Of a stretch of 48,499 bases of DNA, positions 8,294-15,505 are shown in pieces. The stretch comes from Rikenellaceae bacterium. GTDB taxonomy: Bacteria > Bacteroidota > Bacteroidia > Bacteroidales > UBA932. The notes under the pieces are model-generated. The model worked only from the letters and a program-made list of their open reading frames with translations, had not been told where the DNA came from and searched no databases. The translations under genes and the position numbers were made by a program. Every line of letters begins with the position of its first letter. Position 1 is the first letter of the stretch. Location of the stretch: the NCBI GenBank assembly GCA_900769885.1, contig CAAGIG010000019.1, positions 1 through 48,499 on the forward strand. The letters are read 5' to 3'.

Positions 8294-8869
8294 CTATTTG
8301 AGATATTCAGCCAAAAGCCTCATCGCCTCTCCCCTGTGTGAGATTTCATTCTTTTCCTGAGCAGTCAATTCTGAAAAAGTCCTCTCATTTCCATATTTCT
8401 CCGGAGCAAACACAGGATCGTATCCAAAACCTCCATTCCCCGAGGGTTTTGTTGTAATAACACCTTCCACTTTCCCTTCAAACAACTTCGGCTGACCATC
8501 CATCATCAATGCCACAATACATCTGAAGCGGGCACTTCTGTCAGAGCGTCCCTCCATCTCCTGCAACAACTTTTTGACATTGTCCTCAGCCTTTTTGTCC
8601 TCCCCTGCATATCTTGCAGAACGGACACCGGGAGCACCATCAAGAGCATCCACAAACAATCCTGTATCATCTGCAAAACAAGGCATATGCACCTTATCCC
8701 AAATATACTGCACCTTTTGAAGAGCATTTCCCTCAATAGTATCTGCTGTTTCAGGAATATCTTCGGTTATTCCAAAATCGGCAGGAGTTTTGAGAGTGTA
8801 CTTATCGCCAAGGATTTGCTGAGCCTCTTCCAATTTATGACGGTTGCCGGTGGCAAATATTATTTCCAT
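8294..8869 (-). CDS. rdgB: XTP/dITP diphosphatase (RdgB/HAM1 family)
   Basis: Hydrolyses non-canonical purine triphosphates (dITP, XTP) to monophosphates and so keeps them out of DNA. The 191 residues contain TGNRHKLEEA at the N-terminus, FADDTGLFVDALDGAPGVRSARYAG, GNGGFGYDPVF and SHRGEA, all diagnostic. The open frame extends 67 codons further upstream, but that extension overlaps the divergent protease gene and has no family similarity, so the ATG at 8869 is chosen. It is the first gene of the rdgB-recO-GH3 operon. Confidence 0.95.
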   Translation of the reverse strand: MEIIFATGNRHKLEEAQQILGDKYTLKTPADFGITEDIPETADTIEGNALQKVQYIWDKVHMPCFADDTGLFVDALDGAPGVRSARYAGEDKKAEDNVKKLLQEMEGRSDRSARFRCIVALMMDGQPKLFEGKVEGVITTKPSGNGGFGYDPVFAPEKYGNERTFSELTAQEKNEISHRGEAMRLLAEYLK

Positions 8870-8952
8870 AAAGTAGTTTAATTTATTAATATTGCACAAA
8901 AATACACAGAATTTCTGTCGTTCAAGATATAAACCATATAAAGAATTGCAAA

Positions 8953-10599
8953 ATGAAGTATCTCTGTAAAAAAATAGTATTATCAACAGTCGTGCTGCTA
9001 ATCTCAATCTGCAGCCTGAGAGCCCAGAACTCCGACTTTGATTTGGGTAAAAATCTCGAAATCCAGACAACCATCCTCAGAGCATTAAATTCCCAATACG
9101 TTGATACAGTTAAACTTGACAGACTTGTCACCATTGGGTTGAACAGTATGCTCGCATCTTTGGACCCCTATACAATCTTTATCCCCGAGGAAAGTGGCGA
9201 AGACTTGGAGATGATGACTACCGGAGCCTATGGCGGCGTAGGTGCAATTATTCAGAAGCTCCCTTCTGGTGGAATTCTGATTTCCCAAATCTACGAAAAC
9301 ACCCCCGCAGTGAAGTACAACCTCGAACCTGGAGATACAATCATTGCAATTGATACAGTTTCAACCTTTGACAAGAGTGTCTCAGAGTGCTCTGCCCTTA
9401 TGAGAGGACGCCCAGGTTCAAAAGTTCCTATGAAAATAATCAAAGGACGTAGCGGTGAGACTGTTGTAGTAGATTTGGTAAGAGAAAGAATTCACGTAAA
9501 TGATGTGGTTTACTCAGGATTTGTGAACGACACCACTGGGTACATTCTGATTGGAGGATTTACACTCAAAGGCTCGGAGGATGTCAAAAAAGCCTTTTTG
9601 GAGATGAAAGAGCAGGGCAACCTGAAACAACTGATTCTCGATTTGAGGGGCAACGGCGGCGGTCTGATGTCTGAGGCAGTGGACATTCTATCTCTTTTTG
9701 TCCCAAAAGGGACTTTGGTGGTTTCTGCAAAAGGGAAACATCCCGACGCAAATTTTGAATACAGGACACAAAATAATCCTATCGACACCGAGATTCCGCT
9801 GATGGTGATGGTTGACGGCGGAAGTGCCTCATCCTCAGAGATTGTAGCAGGAGCAATACAAGATTTGGACAGAGGTGTGATTGCCGGTCAAAGAACATTT
9901 GGAAAGGGTCTTGTCCAATCTATCCGCCCAACAGGATACAATACCTCCTTGAAACTCACAACTGCAAAATATTATACTCCGAGCGGAAGATGTGTCCAGG
10001 CCATTGACTATTCCAACAAAAACAATGACGGCAGTGCAAAACCACTTCCCGACTCACTAAGAAATGAGTTCCGCACCGCTTCAGGACGCATCGTATATGA
10101 CGGAGGGGGAATTTCTCCCGATTTTGAATTGACCCAAAATACCTATTCCCGTCCTGTCATTGCCCTAAGTTACAGCAATATACTGAATCAGTTTGCCATT
10201 GAATACTACAAAAAACATCCTCAGATTTCTGCCCCCGAGGAGTTTGCTTTGTCTGACGAGGAATATGAAGATTTTGTAGATTTTGCAGCGGAGCAGGATT
10301 TCGATGCCCGCAGTCAGGCCTATATTCAGATGGAGGATGTTCTCAAACAAGCTCAAAATGAGGGACTTCTGGAAAACAATCCCAAACTGGAAGGAGAATT
10401 GGAATCTGCTTTGGAATCATTGAGCAAGACAAAGCGTGAGGTTCTGATTGAAAACAAAGATATTATCAAACTCCTTTTGGAGGATGAAATTGCCATCAAA
10501 TATTACTTTGTACGCGGCGGGGCCTGCTCATCCCTAAGGGGCGACAAAGAGCTCGACCAGGCTTTGCGTATGTGGGCTGAAAATGATATATTGAACTAA
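8953..10599 (+). CDS. S41 family C-terminal processing peptidase
   Basis: Exported serine protease of the Tsp/CtpA type. The 548 residues start with a signal peptide ending near Ala24 (LRAQN). A PDZ domain follows (about 85-170, GAYGGVGAII...PGDTIIAID), then the S41 catalytic domain with LILDLRGNGGG and the nucleophile region GGSASSSE (candidate Ser293) plus the general base in QRTFGKGLVQ (Lys318). The 190 residues after the catalytic core are helical and acidic, typical of Bacteroidota homologues. It is divergent from rdgB and lies 15 bp before the DUF486 gene. Likely periplasmic; substrates unknown. Confidence 0.93.
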   Translation: MKYLCKKIVLSTVVLLISICSLRAQNSDFDLGKNLEIQTTILRALNSQYVDTVKLDRLVTIGLNSMLASLDPYTIFIPEESGEDLEMMTTGAYGGVGAIIQKLPSGGILISQIYENTPAVKYNLEPGDTIIAIDTVSTFDKSVSECSALMRGRPGSKVPMKIIKGRSGETVVVDLVRERIHVNDVVYSGFVNDTTGYILIGGFTLKGSEDVKKAFLEMKEQGNLKQLILDLRGNGGGLMSEAVDILSLFVPKGTLVVSAKGKHPDANFEYRTQNNPIDTEIPLMVMVDGGSASSSEIVAGAIQDLDRGVIAGQRTFGKGLVQSIRPTGYNTSLKLTTAKYYTPSGRCVQAIDYSNKNNDGSAKPLPDSLRNEFRTASGRIVYDGGGISPDFELTQNTYSRPVIALSYSNILNQFAIEYYKKHPQISAPEEFALSDEEYEDFVDFAAEQDFDARSQAYIQMEDVLKQAQNEGLLENNPKLEGELESALESLSKTKREVLIENKDIIKLLLEDEIAIKYYFVRGGACSSLRGDKELDQALRMWAENDILN

Positions 10600-10614
10600 T
10601 TAAAACAGAAAAAT

Positions 10615-10983
10615 ATGACTGGTTTTTATACTATCCTATTACTAATCGTATCCAATGTATTTATGACTTTTGCCTGGTACGGGCACCTGAAACTCCAACA
10701 AATGAAACTCATAGACAATTGGCCTTTGTGGGGCATCATTGTCTTTTCGTGGCTTATCGCATTGGCTGAATACGCCTTCCAGGTCCCTGCAAACCGCATC
10801 GGCTTTATAGAAAACGGAGGCCCATTCTCCCTCGTCCAGCTCAAAGTTATTCAAGAAGTGATATCCCTCTCGGTATTCTCAATCTTCACCCTCTTTATGT
10901 TCAAAGGAGAAGCATTCCAATGGAACCACATCGCAGCCTTCGTCTGCCTTGTCCTTGCCGTTTACTTTATGTTTATGAAGTAG
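10615..10983 (+). CDS. DUF486 family small membrane protein
   Basis: 122 residues with four predicted membrane helices (about 5-24, 37-55, 77-97, 103-121). The conserved family pattern is recognisable: TFAWYGHLK, SWLIALAEYAFQVPANRIG and FSLVQLKVIQEVI. DUF486 proteins are related in architecture to small multidrug transporters, but no function is established. It begins 15 bp after the S41 protease stop, so co-transcription is likely. Confidence 0.9.
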   Translation: MTGFYTILLLIVSNVFMTFAWYGHLKLQQMKLIDNWPLWGIIVFSWLIALAEYAFQVPANRIGFIENGGPFSLVQLKVIQEVISLSVFSIFTLFMFKGEAFQWNHIAAFVCLVLAVYFMFMK

Positions 10984-11016
10984 AGGAAACGGAGCAGAAC
11001 TGCCGATTTACCACGC

Positions 11017-11053
11017 TATCGTAACCTCCATTACGGTAATGGGTGTTACGATA
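11017..11053. terminator. Large hairpin between convergent genes
   Basis: A 17-bp inverted repeat with two adjacent mismatches and a 3-nt loop (arms 11017-11033 and 11037-11053; TATCGTAAC...CCATTA / TAATGG...GTTACGATA). It lies between the convergent DUF486 and beta-barrel genes. No U-run follows on either strand, so an intrinsic terminator is only one reading; a miniature palindromic element is another. Confidence 0.5.
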
Positions 11054-11084
11054 ACAGAATGGATTTAATTTCGGAGGAACTCCT

Positions 11085-11843
11085 TTATCTATTTATCTGC
11101 CAAGCCAATCCACAACTGATTGCCCAACTTTCAGTAGGGTTTACAAGGTCAATGTTTGCAGCAATATCAAGTTGCAGTTTCCTGGCGACTTGCCAATTCA
11201 TTCCAAAGTCTACCGCATACTGATTCCCTGAGCGCCCAAAATAGTTGTAGCTCTCGACAAAGCATCCAAAAGAATCAGCAACACTGAATCCAAAACAAAG
11301 AGCAGCAAATGCGGTAGGAGCCGCTTCAGAGCCATCCCACTCCGCTCCAACATTATATCCGATGCTCAACCAGTCACAGACCGGATTCTCAAACAAAAGA
11401 TATAGCGACGGAGCAAGATGCTCTGCTTCAAACCCTCTGCTCGCAGTACCCGGAATTACAAAATTTGCCAAAACTGAAACGGCAGGAATTGCCCCTTCCC
11501 CCTCAAAACTTTTGATCTTCGTTCCAATGCTCAATCCCGAAAACGCAGGAGACCACTTTTCAACCCCTCCATTCATATTCCGATACAGGAAACCATCACC
11601 CCCCAACCGCAATTCCATATTTGGGAAAAGCCCAAAACGCAACAACGTATTGCTAAAAGTAAAAGTCCCTGCACCACCGTCCACATCATACTGAAACCCT
11701 TGTTCAATCTGAATAACCTTATGACCCACAACAGAAGGACCGGTCGAAGCACCAGGCCTGTCAGCCGTAAATTCAACATCCTCCTGCGCCCAGGCTACAA
11801 CCCCGGCACAAAACATCAAAATAATTGCAAAAAATTTCTTCAT
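11085..11843 (-). CDS. Putative outer-membrane transporter-like beta-barrel protein
   Basis: 252 residues from the methionine at 11843, chosen because it directly precedes the signal peptide (MKKFFAIILMFCAGVVAWAQ); six upstream codons also remain open. The mature part begins EFTADRPGASTGPSVVGHKVIQIEQGF, the usual start of the Phenol_MetA_deg-like (PF13557) family, and continues as alternating amphipathic strands, ending in an aromatic-polar-polar pattern. The family forms an outer-membrane barrel of unclear substrate. It stands alone, convergent to the DUF486 gene. Confidence 0.78.
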   Translation of the reverse strand: MKKFFAIILMFCAGVVAWAQEDVEFTADRPGASTGPSVVGHKVIQIEQGFQYDVDGGAGTFTFSNTLLRFGLFPNMELRLGGDGFLYRNMNGGVEKWSPAFSGLSIGTKIKSFEGEGAIPAVSVLANFVIPGTASRGFEAEHLAPSLYLLFENPVCDWLSIGYNVGAEWDGSEAAPTAFAALCFGFSVADSFGCFVESYNYFGRSGNQYAVDFGMNWQVARKLQLDIAANIDLVNPTESWAISCGLAWQINR

Positions 11844-11891
11844 ACCTTTTCCTTGAATCACCTACAAAAGTAGCAAATGATATGATATTCT

Positions 11892-12041
11892 TCAGACAAC
11901 TTGCCATATATCTGAAGAAATATAAATATGTAAAAGAATTAAGCTCAAACCATCTTCTGTGATTCTATATCTGCCTCGAGATACGGTTTCAAGTAATCCG
12001 AATATTCTTAAATTATGCTTTGCCCAACCGCCTGTATCTGT
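11892..12041 (-). pseudogene. Remnant of an Mrr-type N-terminal winged-helix domain
   Basis: Read leftwards from about 12041, one frame gives TDTGGWAKHNLRIFGLLET followed by VSRGRYRITEDGLSLI and a stop at 11892-11894. This resembles the winged-helix domain (Mrr_N) found in Mrr-type restriction endonucleases, whose signature is W-A-k..L...GLle...rG.yriTe.G. No start codon or catalytic domain is present; upstream the frame runs into the higBA promoter. I read it as a decayed fragment of a restriction gene. Confidence 0.5.
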
Positions 12042-12091
12042 ACAAAAGTAAGCGTTGCAAATAATATAAATTTCCAGTATTGTAATTTTAT

Positions 12092-12122
12092 TTTGTAATT
12101 GGGAATTCTATTGTTATTTTTG
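12092..12122 (+). promoter_or_regulatory. higBA promoter
   Basis: TTTG at 12092-12095 and TATTTTTG at 12115-12122 are 19 bp apart. The heptamer TGTAATT occurs twice upstream/overlapping (12081-12087 and 12094-12100, 13 bp apart) and could be the antitoxin operator. Confidence 0.6.
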
Positions 12123-12142
12123 CATTACTAAACACTGAGTGA

Positions 12143-12436
12143 ATGAGAATTATTGCACATAGAACATTGGTGACGTTCTACACAAGACACACCGATGCTA
12201 AAACTGCTATAGAGGAGTGGTTCCGTAAAACTGAGAAGGCAAATTGGGAGTCATTTTCCGACATCAAAAAGAGTTTTAATAGCGTTGACGCAGTGGGAAA
12301 TCAGCGTTTTGTTTTTAATATTAAAGGAAATGATTATCGGCTTGTTGCATTGATTAAGTTCAAAATAAAGATGGTCTATATTCGTTTTATAGGTACACAT
12401 AAAGATTACGACAACATTAATTGCTCAGAGGTATGA
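12143..12436 (+). CDS. higB: HigB-type toxin (RelE superfamily mRNA interferase)
   Basis: 97 residues matching the HigB_toxin family: MRIIAHRTLVTFYTRHTDAK, WFRKTEKANWESFSDIKKSF, RFVFNIKGNDYRLVALI and the end IRFIGTHKDYDNI. The family cleaves mRNA on the ribosome. Toxin-before-antitoxin order, with an ATGA overlap to the next gene, is characteristic of hig modules. Length is normal and the frame intact. It sits beside restriction-gene and Rhs remnants, consistent with a defence or accessory islet. Confidence 0.9.
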   Translation: MRIIAHRTLVTFYTRHTDAKTAIEEWFRKTEKANWESFSDIKKSFNSVDAVGNQRFVFNIKGNDYRLVALIKFKIKMVYIRFIGTHKDYDNINCSEV

Positions 12437-12801
12437 CACGCATTGAATCAGAAAAACAATATAAGGCAGCAATGGCCCGTATTGAGGAACTTCTGCCACT
12501 CGTTACAGAGGATACTCCCGAAGACGATATTCACTCTGTTGAATTAGTGCTCTTGTCTAATCTTGTTGCAGATTACGATAACGAACATTATCCGATAGGA
12601 GCTCCAAGTCTTATTGATGTTCTCCGGTTACGTATGTACGAGATGAATCTGACACAAAAAGCTATGGCTGAACTGATTGGAATCTCAGCATCTCGTCTGA
12701 ATGAAATTCTTACAGGGAAGCGGGAACCCACGCTCCAAGTCGCACGGGCAATTTGCATCAACCTTTCAATCGATGCAAACATAGTGCTCGGAGTTTGCTA
12801 A
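12433..12801 (+). CDS. higA: HigA-type antitoxin, XRE-family HTH protein
   Basis: 122 residues from ATG 12433, whose ATGA overlaps the higB stop; an in-frame TTG at 12421 is less likely. The N-terminal half (YKAAMARIEELLPLV...DDIHSVELVLLSNLVADYDNEHYPIG) is the HigA-like dimer/toxin-binding region. The C-terminal half is a Cro/C1-type helix-turn-helix (LTQKAMAELIGISASRLNEI). It should neutralise HigB and repress the shared promoter. Confidence 0.92.
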   Translation: MTRIESEKQYKAAMARIEELLPLVTEDTPEDDIHSVELVLLSNLVADYDNEHYPIGAPSLIDVLRLRMYEMNLTQKAMAELIGISASRLNEILTGKREPTLQVARAICINLSIDANIVLGVC

Positions 12802-12835
12802 TCAGCAAACAAACAAGTTCCGAGGTAAAATAAAA

Positions 12836-12865
12836 AAGCGAGAAAAGTAAAAACCTTTCTCGCTT
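12836..12865 (-). terminator. Intrinsic terminator reading leftwards
   Basis: A perfect 10-bp stem AAGCGAGAAA/TTTCTCGCTT with a 10-nt loop. On the minus strand it is followed by a T-rich run, on the plus strand not. No complete minus-strand gene ends here. It lies directly beside the tRNA-3'-end-like repeat at 12864-12880, as if it once served a tRNA or element transcript. Confidence 0.65.
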
Positions 12866-12880
12866 CTGTTCCCAGAGCCG
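12864..12880 (-). other. Near-repeat of the tRNA-Leu 3' end (possible attachment site)
   Basis: This 17-mer matches 15501-15517 (3' end of tRNA-Leu plus flank) at 15 of 17 positions, with CCCAGAGCCG identical, in the same orientation. Both copies are followed, reading leftwards, by a hairpin terminator. Such a pair is what an integrative element using the tRNA 3' end would leave. No integrase is present, so this is an inference. Confidence 0.35.
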
Positions 12881-13130
12881 ATGTCTTGGGATGACTGTAT
12901 GTTATGGTCTCAAATGAACTAATTGCGTGGAAATGAGGTGTTTCGTAACTATTTGACACTGAATGCTTGCAACTGATTGAGTCTTTGCTATTTATGAACA
13001 ATTTCTCCAAAATGCCCTCATTTGTAGTGTGATAAGGTGACCAAAAGTGACCAACGCTATATCTTTTCGTGAAAATGAGGTATTCTGCGTGATAATCATC
13101 AGTAGGAAATATTAAACATTATGAATCCCA
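12881..13130. other. Gene-free stretch with a GTGACCAAAAGTG motif
   Basis: No credible gene is seen in this stretch. It contains GGTGACCAAAAGTGACCAA at 13036-13054. A near copy with one inserted base lies at 13914-13933 just upstream of the transposase promoter, and a shorter version (CCAAAAGTGACCA) at 15435-15447 after the transposase genes. The three copies bracket the immunity/Rhs remnant and the IS. Confidence 0.45.
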
Positions 13131-13511
13131 TTAATTAATACTTGTAGGTTCTCCATAATTAAAAAGACCACCATCATTTGACTCTTCTGGTCTTGCTTTC
13201 CATATGGGATCTTGAAGAGTAAAGTAAAGTAGTTCTACATTCTCTGGCAACAATTTCTTGACCTCTTTGGCTAGCATTAGTCCTCTTTCCCACCATTCTT
13301 CCCATTGAGAATCTGTCCAACAATGAGGATGATAAAAACTTTCACGGTCCCATTCTAGATACCAATCTTTAAGACCCTCCACTTTAGAAAGGTCAATTTC
13401 TATTGAATTACCAGTCTCACCTATAAATAAGTAATCCCATCCTCCAATATTACACATCTCCTCATCCCAAAAGAGAGCCTCTGCGTAGTCTGGTTCCATC
13501 AATATTTTCAT
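13131..13511 (-). CDS. Unrecognised acidic, Trp-rich protein; possible immunity protein
   Basis: 126 residues from the ATG at 13511, chosen because AAAGGAGA, a good Shine-Dalgarno, lies just upstream; the frame is open 26 codons further. The protein is cytosolic, acidic and unusually rich in tryptophan (GGWDYLF, DWYLEWDRE, HCWTDSQWEEWWERG). I do not recognise the family. It follows the 3' end of an Rhs-like fragment by 13 bp, the usual place for the immunity gene of a polymorphic toxin, so an immunity role is a reasonable but unproven inference. Confidence 0.6.
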   Translation of the reverse strand: MKILMEPDYAEALFWDEEMCNIGGWDYLFIGETGNSIEIDLSKVEGLKDWYLEWDRESFYHPHCWTDSQWEEWWERGLMLAKEVKKLLPENVELLYFTLQDPIWKARPEESNDGGLFNYGEPTSIN

Positions 13512-13524
13512 ACAGTCTCCTTTC

Positions 13525-13737
13525 CTAATCTTCAAATTCCCATACTGAACACTCAAAAAAACTATGGGAAAAGAAATCTTCATTACCATCTATTCCCATC
13601 CCTCCTATTCCGTGTTGGTAGTTTTCATTGTTAAAGTCATCTTGGGACTTTTGCCCACTTTGCCAACACCATATAAATAATACCCAGTTAGGGCAATGCA
13701 AGGGCTGTATCAAGTTATCGGGCGATGCCGAAAACTG
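13525..13737 (-). pseudogene. Possible C-terminal remnant of an Rhs/YD-repeat toxin
   Basis: Reading leftwards after tandem stops near 13738-13743, the frame begins QFSASPDNLIQPLHCPN. Its SPDNxIQxPxxxQN-like pattern resembles the end of the Rhs core in Bacteroidota (SPDNyIQ.P..tQ.yNRY). The NRYxYxxNNPL sequence expected next is absent and replaced by WVLFIWCWQSGQK, then an acidic tail to the stop at 13525. No start codon and no upstream core remain; the IS region begins immediately upstream. A chance frame cannot be excluded. Confidence 0.38.
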
Positions 13738-13965
13738 TTATTAAATGCTTTATAATTACTTCAAAAAACTACAACTCTTCTTCTAGGAGGATAATCTTTG
13801 TGCAAAGATAAACACAAATTGATTTTTTATTTGTTCTATCGAAAAAAAAGCGAATTTTTGGATATTTTTTAGACCCTTATTTGACCCTATTTTTGGACAC
13901 CCATTTTCAAAGTGGTGACCAAAAGTGGACCAAATGAAAAAGTAGGTTGGAAAGTTTAGTCTTTG

Positions 13966-13973
13966 TACCTTTG
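13966..13973 (+). promoter_or_regulatory. -7 element of the transposase promoter
   Basis: TACCTTTG matches TAnnTTTG and ends 5 bp before the start codon at 13979, implying a very short or absent leader. An inverted repeat TTTTGGACACC (13891-13901) / GGTGACCAAAA (13914-13924), with two central mismatches, lies upstream and may be part of the IS end or a binding site. Confidence 0.45.
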
Positions 13974-13978
13974 TAGTT

Positions 13979-14350
13979 ATGGTAACAAAGACATTATTAG
14001 AGACAATCTTTCCGAGTGTCATCGTTGAGAACTTTGACATCGTTTCAATCCAACATTATCCCAAAGAAGAAGAGATACATATACATTTAGACGAGAAGAA
14101 GACCGTACCGATTGAGTTTTCTTCTCGTCGTGTAATATTTCATGGATATACATCAGTGAAGAAGATCCAGGATTACCCTATACGAGGCAATGCTGTATAT
14201 CTTCATGTTCGTAGGCGTAAGTGGCTTGACACAGAGACCAATGAGATACTCACAAAGACATATTCTATCGCTTTTGAAGGGACACAACTCACCAAGGAGT
14301 TTGTGGCTTTTTTAAAAGAAGCGTATAGAGTCCACGGTCTTGAGTATTAA
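13979..14350 (+). CDS. ISL3/ISAon1-type transposase, N-terminal region
   Basis: 123 residues: a small N-terminal DNA-binding/zinc-ribbon-position domain as in ISL3 transposases, but with an all-beta start (VENFDIVSIQHYPKEEEIHIHLDEKK) and no cysteines in the usual places. The segment NAVYLHVRRRKWLDTETNEI is basic. The frame ends at TAA 14348-14350 after KEAYRVHGLEY. The downstream frame is +1 relative to this one and overlaps it by 11 bp (open from 14316). Probably acts together with, or fused to, the next product. Confidence 0.8.
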   Translation: MVTKTLLETIFPSVIVENFDIVSIQHYPKEEEIHIHLDEKKTVPIEFSSRRVIFHGYTSVKKIQDYPIRGNAVYLHVRRRKWLDTETNEILTKTYSIAFEGTQLTKEFVAFLKEAYRVHGLEY

Positions 14351-15311
14351 GACGATTGGCGAACTGTATGGTGTTGACGGTGATCTTCTTGCTCGTCAGT
14401 ACAAGCAGCATATCAGTGGGTTTAAAGATTGGGAACTGCGTGATACCGCTGAAGAGTATGTCCTTTTTCCAGAGAACATAGGCACTCACTTGAGTATTGA
14501 CGAGACATGCTTGTCGCACGATGAACTCTATACGATTGTGACCAACAAGGCATTCAAAGGTAAGAAGGGCTCATTGGTTGCTATGGTCAAGGGAACTAAA
14601 GCCGAGGTTGTGATTGATGTTCTGAGAAAGATATCAGCAGGAAAACGGTCTTTGGTCAAGGAGGTTACACTGGACCTTTCTCCCTCAATGCAGCTGATTG
14701 TAAAGCGCTCATTCCCTTGCGCCATACAGGTCAGCGACCGTTTCCATGTGCAGAAGCTGCTCGGCGAGGCATTGGAAGAGATCCGCATCAAACATCGCTG
14801 GGAAGCCATTGAGGCAGAGAACGAAAGAATAAAGCTGGAGAGAAGTCAGAAGCGACAGTATATTCCCAAGACTTACGAGAACGGAGAGACAAGACGGCAG
14901 CTGCTTGCCAGATCCAAGCATCTGCTGCTGATGCACTGCAGCAAGTGGACGGAAGTGCAACAGAAACGTGCAGAAGTATTGTTCAGACTATATCCGGACA
15001 TCAAGGAGTGCTATGACAGATATCTCGAACTTGTGCAGATATATAACTTAAGGATAAATGACCGACCTACGCTGATGACCAAACTGGCACGATGGTACGA
15101 CAAGGTGTACAAGATGAAGTTGAAGTGCTTCAATACTGTATTGCAGACGTTCATGAATAACTATCAGACCATTCTTAACTACTTTGATAACCGTTCAACA
15201 AATGCGTCTGCAGAGTCCTTCAATGCAAAAGTAAAAGCGTTCAGATCGCAGTTCAGAGGTGTTAGGGATATACCGTTCTTTATCTTCAGGCTTGCAAAGA
15301 TCTTTGCGTAG
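14340..15311 (+). CDS. ISL3/ISAon1-type transposase, DDE catalytic region
   Basis: 323 residues if initiated at TTG 14340. The DDE_Tnp_ISL3 fold is recognisable: first acidic residue in LSIDETCLS, second in VSDRFHVQKLLGEALEEIR, and the third in STNASAESFNAKVKAFRSQFRGVRD. A basic insertion (ERIKLERSQKRQYIPKTYENGETRR) lies between the second and third. The frame is intact, so the element may be active. No ATG is available near the start; expression would need TTG initiation by translational coupling or a +1 frameshift, for example at CTT-G (14339-14342), which would join RVHGL to SIKTIGELYGV. Confidence 0.85.
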   Translation: MSIKTIGELYGVDGDLLARQYKQHISGFKDWELRDTAEEYVLFPENIGTHLSIDETCLSHDELYTIVTNKAFKGKKGSLVAMVKGTKAEVVIDVLRKISAGKRSLVKEVTLDLSPSMQLIVKRSFPCAIQVSDRFHVQKLLGEALEEIRIKHRWEAIEAENERIKLERSQKRQYIPKTYENGETRRQLLARSKHLLLMHCSKWTEVQQKRAEVLFRLYPDIKECYDRYLELVQIYNLRINDRPTLMTKLARWYDKVYKMKLKCFNTVLQTFMNNYQTILNYFDNRSTNASAESFNAKVKAFRSQFRGVRDIPFFIFRLAKIFA

Positions 15312-15325
15312 AGCTGGGCACCGCA

Positions 15326-15379
15326 GCTTGCAAATACGCAAGCATGCTGCTCGAGCTACGCCTAAAGGCTCGAGCAGCA
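15326..15379 (+). repeat. Tandem hairpins after the transposase gene
   Basis: Two perfect hairpins sit back to back just past the stop codon: GCTTGC/GCAAGC (15326-15343) and a 12-bp stem TGCTGCTCGAGC/GCTCGAGCAGCA (15345-15379, 11-nt loop). The second could end the transposase transcript or be part of the subterminal structure of the IS. Confidence 0.6.
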
Positions 15380-15470
15380 CGCTTTGTGCCGGTGACTCTG
15401 AAAATGCAAAACAACCGACTTTTTACGTTGAGCCCCAAAAGTGACCATTTTTGAGGTTTTGAAAAGAAGA

Positions 15471-15500
15471 AACCCTCGTAGAACAACTTCTACGAGGGTT
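15471..15500 (-). terminator. Terminator of the tRNA-Leu gene
   Basis: A perfect 13-bp stem (AACCCTCGTAGAA / TTCTACGAGGGTT, 4-nt loop) starts 5 bp past the tRNA 3' end on the minus strand and is followed by a pyrimidine-rich CTTCTTTTC. Confidence 0.8.
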
Positions 15501-15505
15501 TTCAG

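Larger units (their letters stand above)
13979..15379 (+). mobile_element. ISL3-family (ISAon1-like) insertion sequence, core region
   Basis: The core consists of two overlapping transposase reading frames and a strongly structured 3' segment. The two-part organisation, with a short N-terminal protein and a DDE-domain protein, is the one annotated for ISAon1-type elements in Bacteroidota. I could not fix the terminal inverted repeats or target duplication by eye; the true element is probably somewhat longer on both sides (a candidate right end is near 15437). Confidence 0.8.

Noticed and set aside
8870..9070. 67-residue N-terminal extension of rdgB
   Set aside because: It overlaps the divergent S41 protease gene; the family starts at MEIIFATGNRHK.
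12798..13010. 70-residue minus-strand reading frame after higA
   Set aside because: It covers a terminator hairpin and the tRNA-end-like repeat; its composition does not look like a protein.
14305..14317. -1 slippery site (TTTTTTA/AAA) for transposase frameshifting
   Set aside because: The second transposase frame is +1, not -1, relative to the first, and is closed by TAA at 14313, so a -1 slip there cannot produce the fusion.
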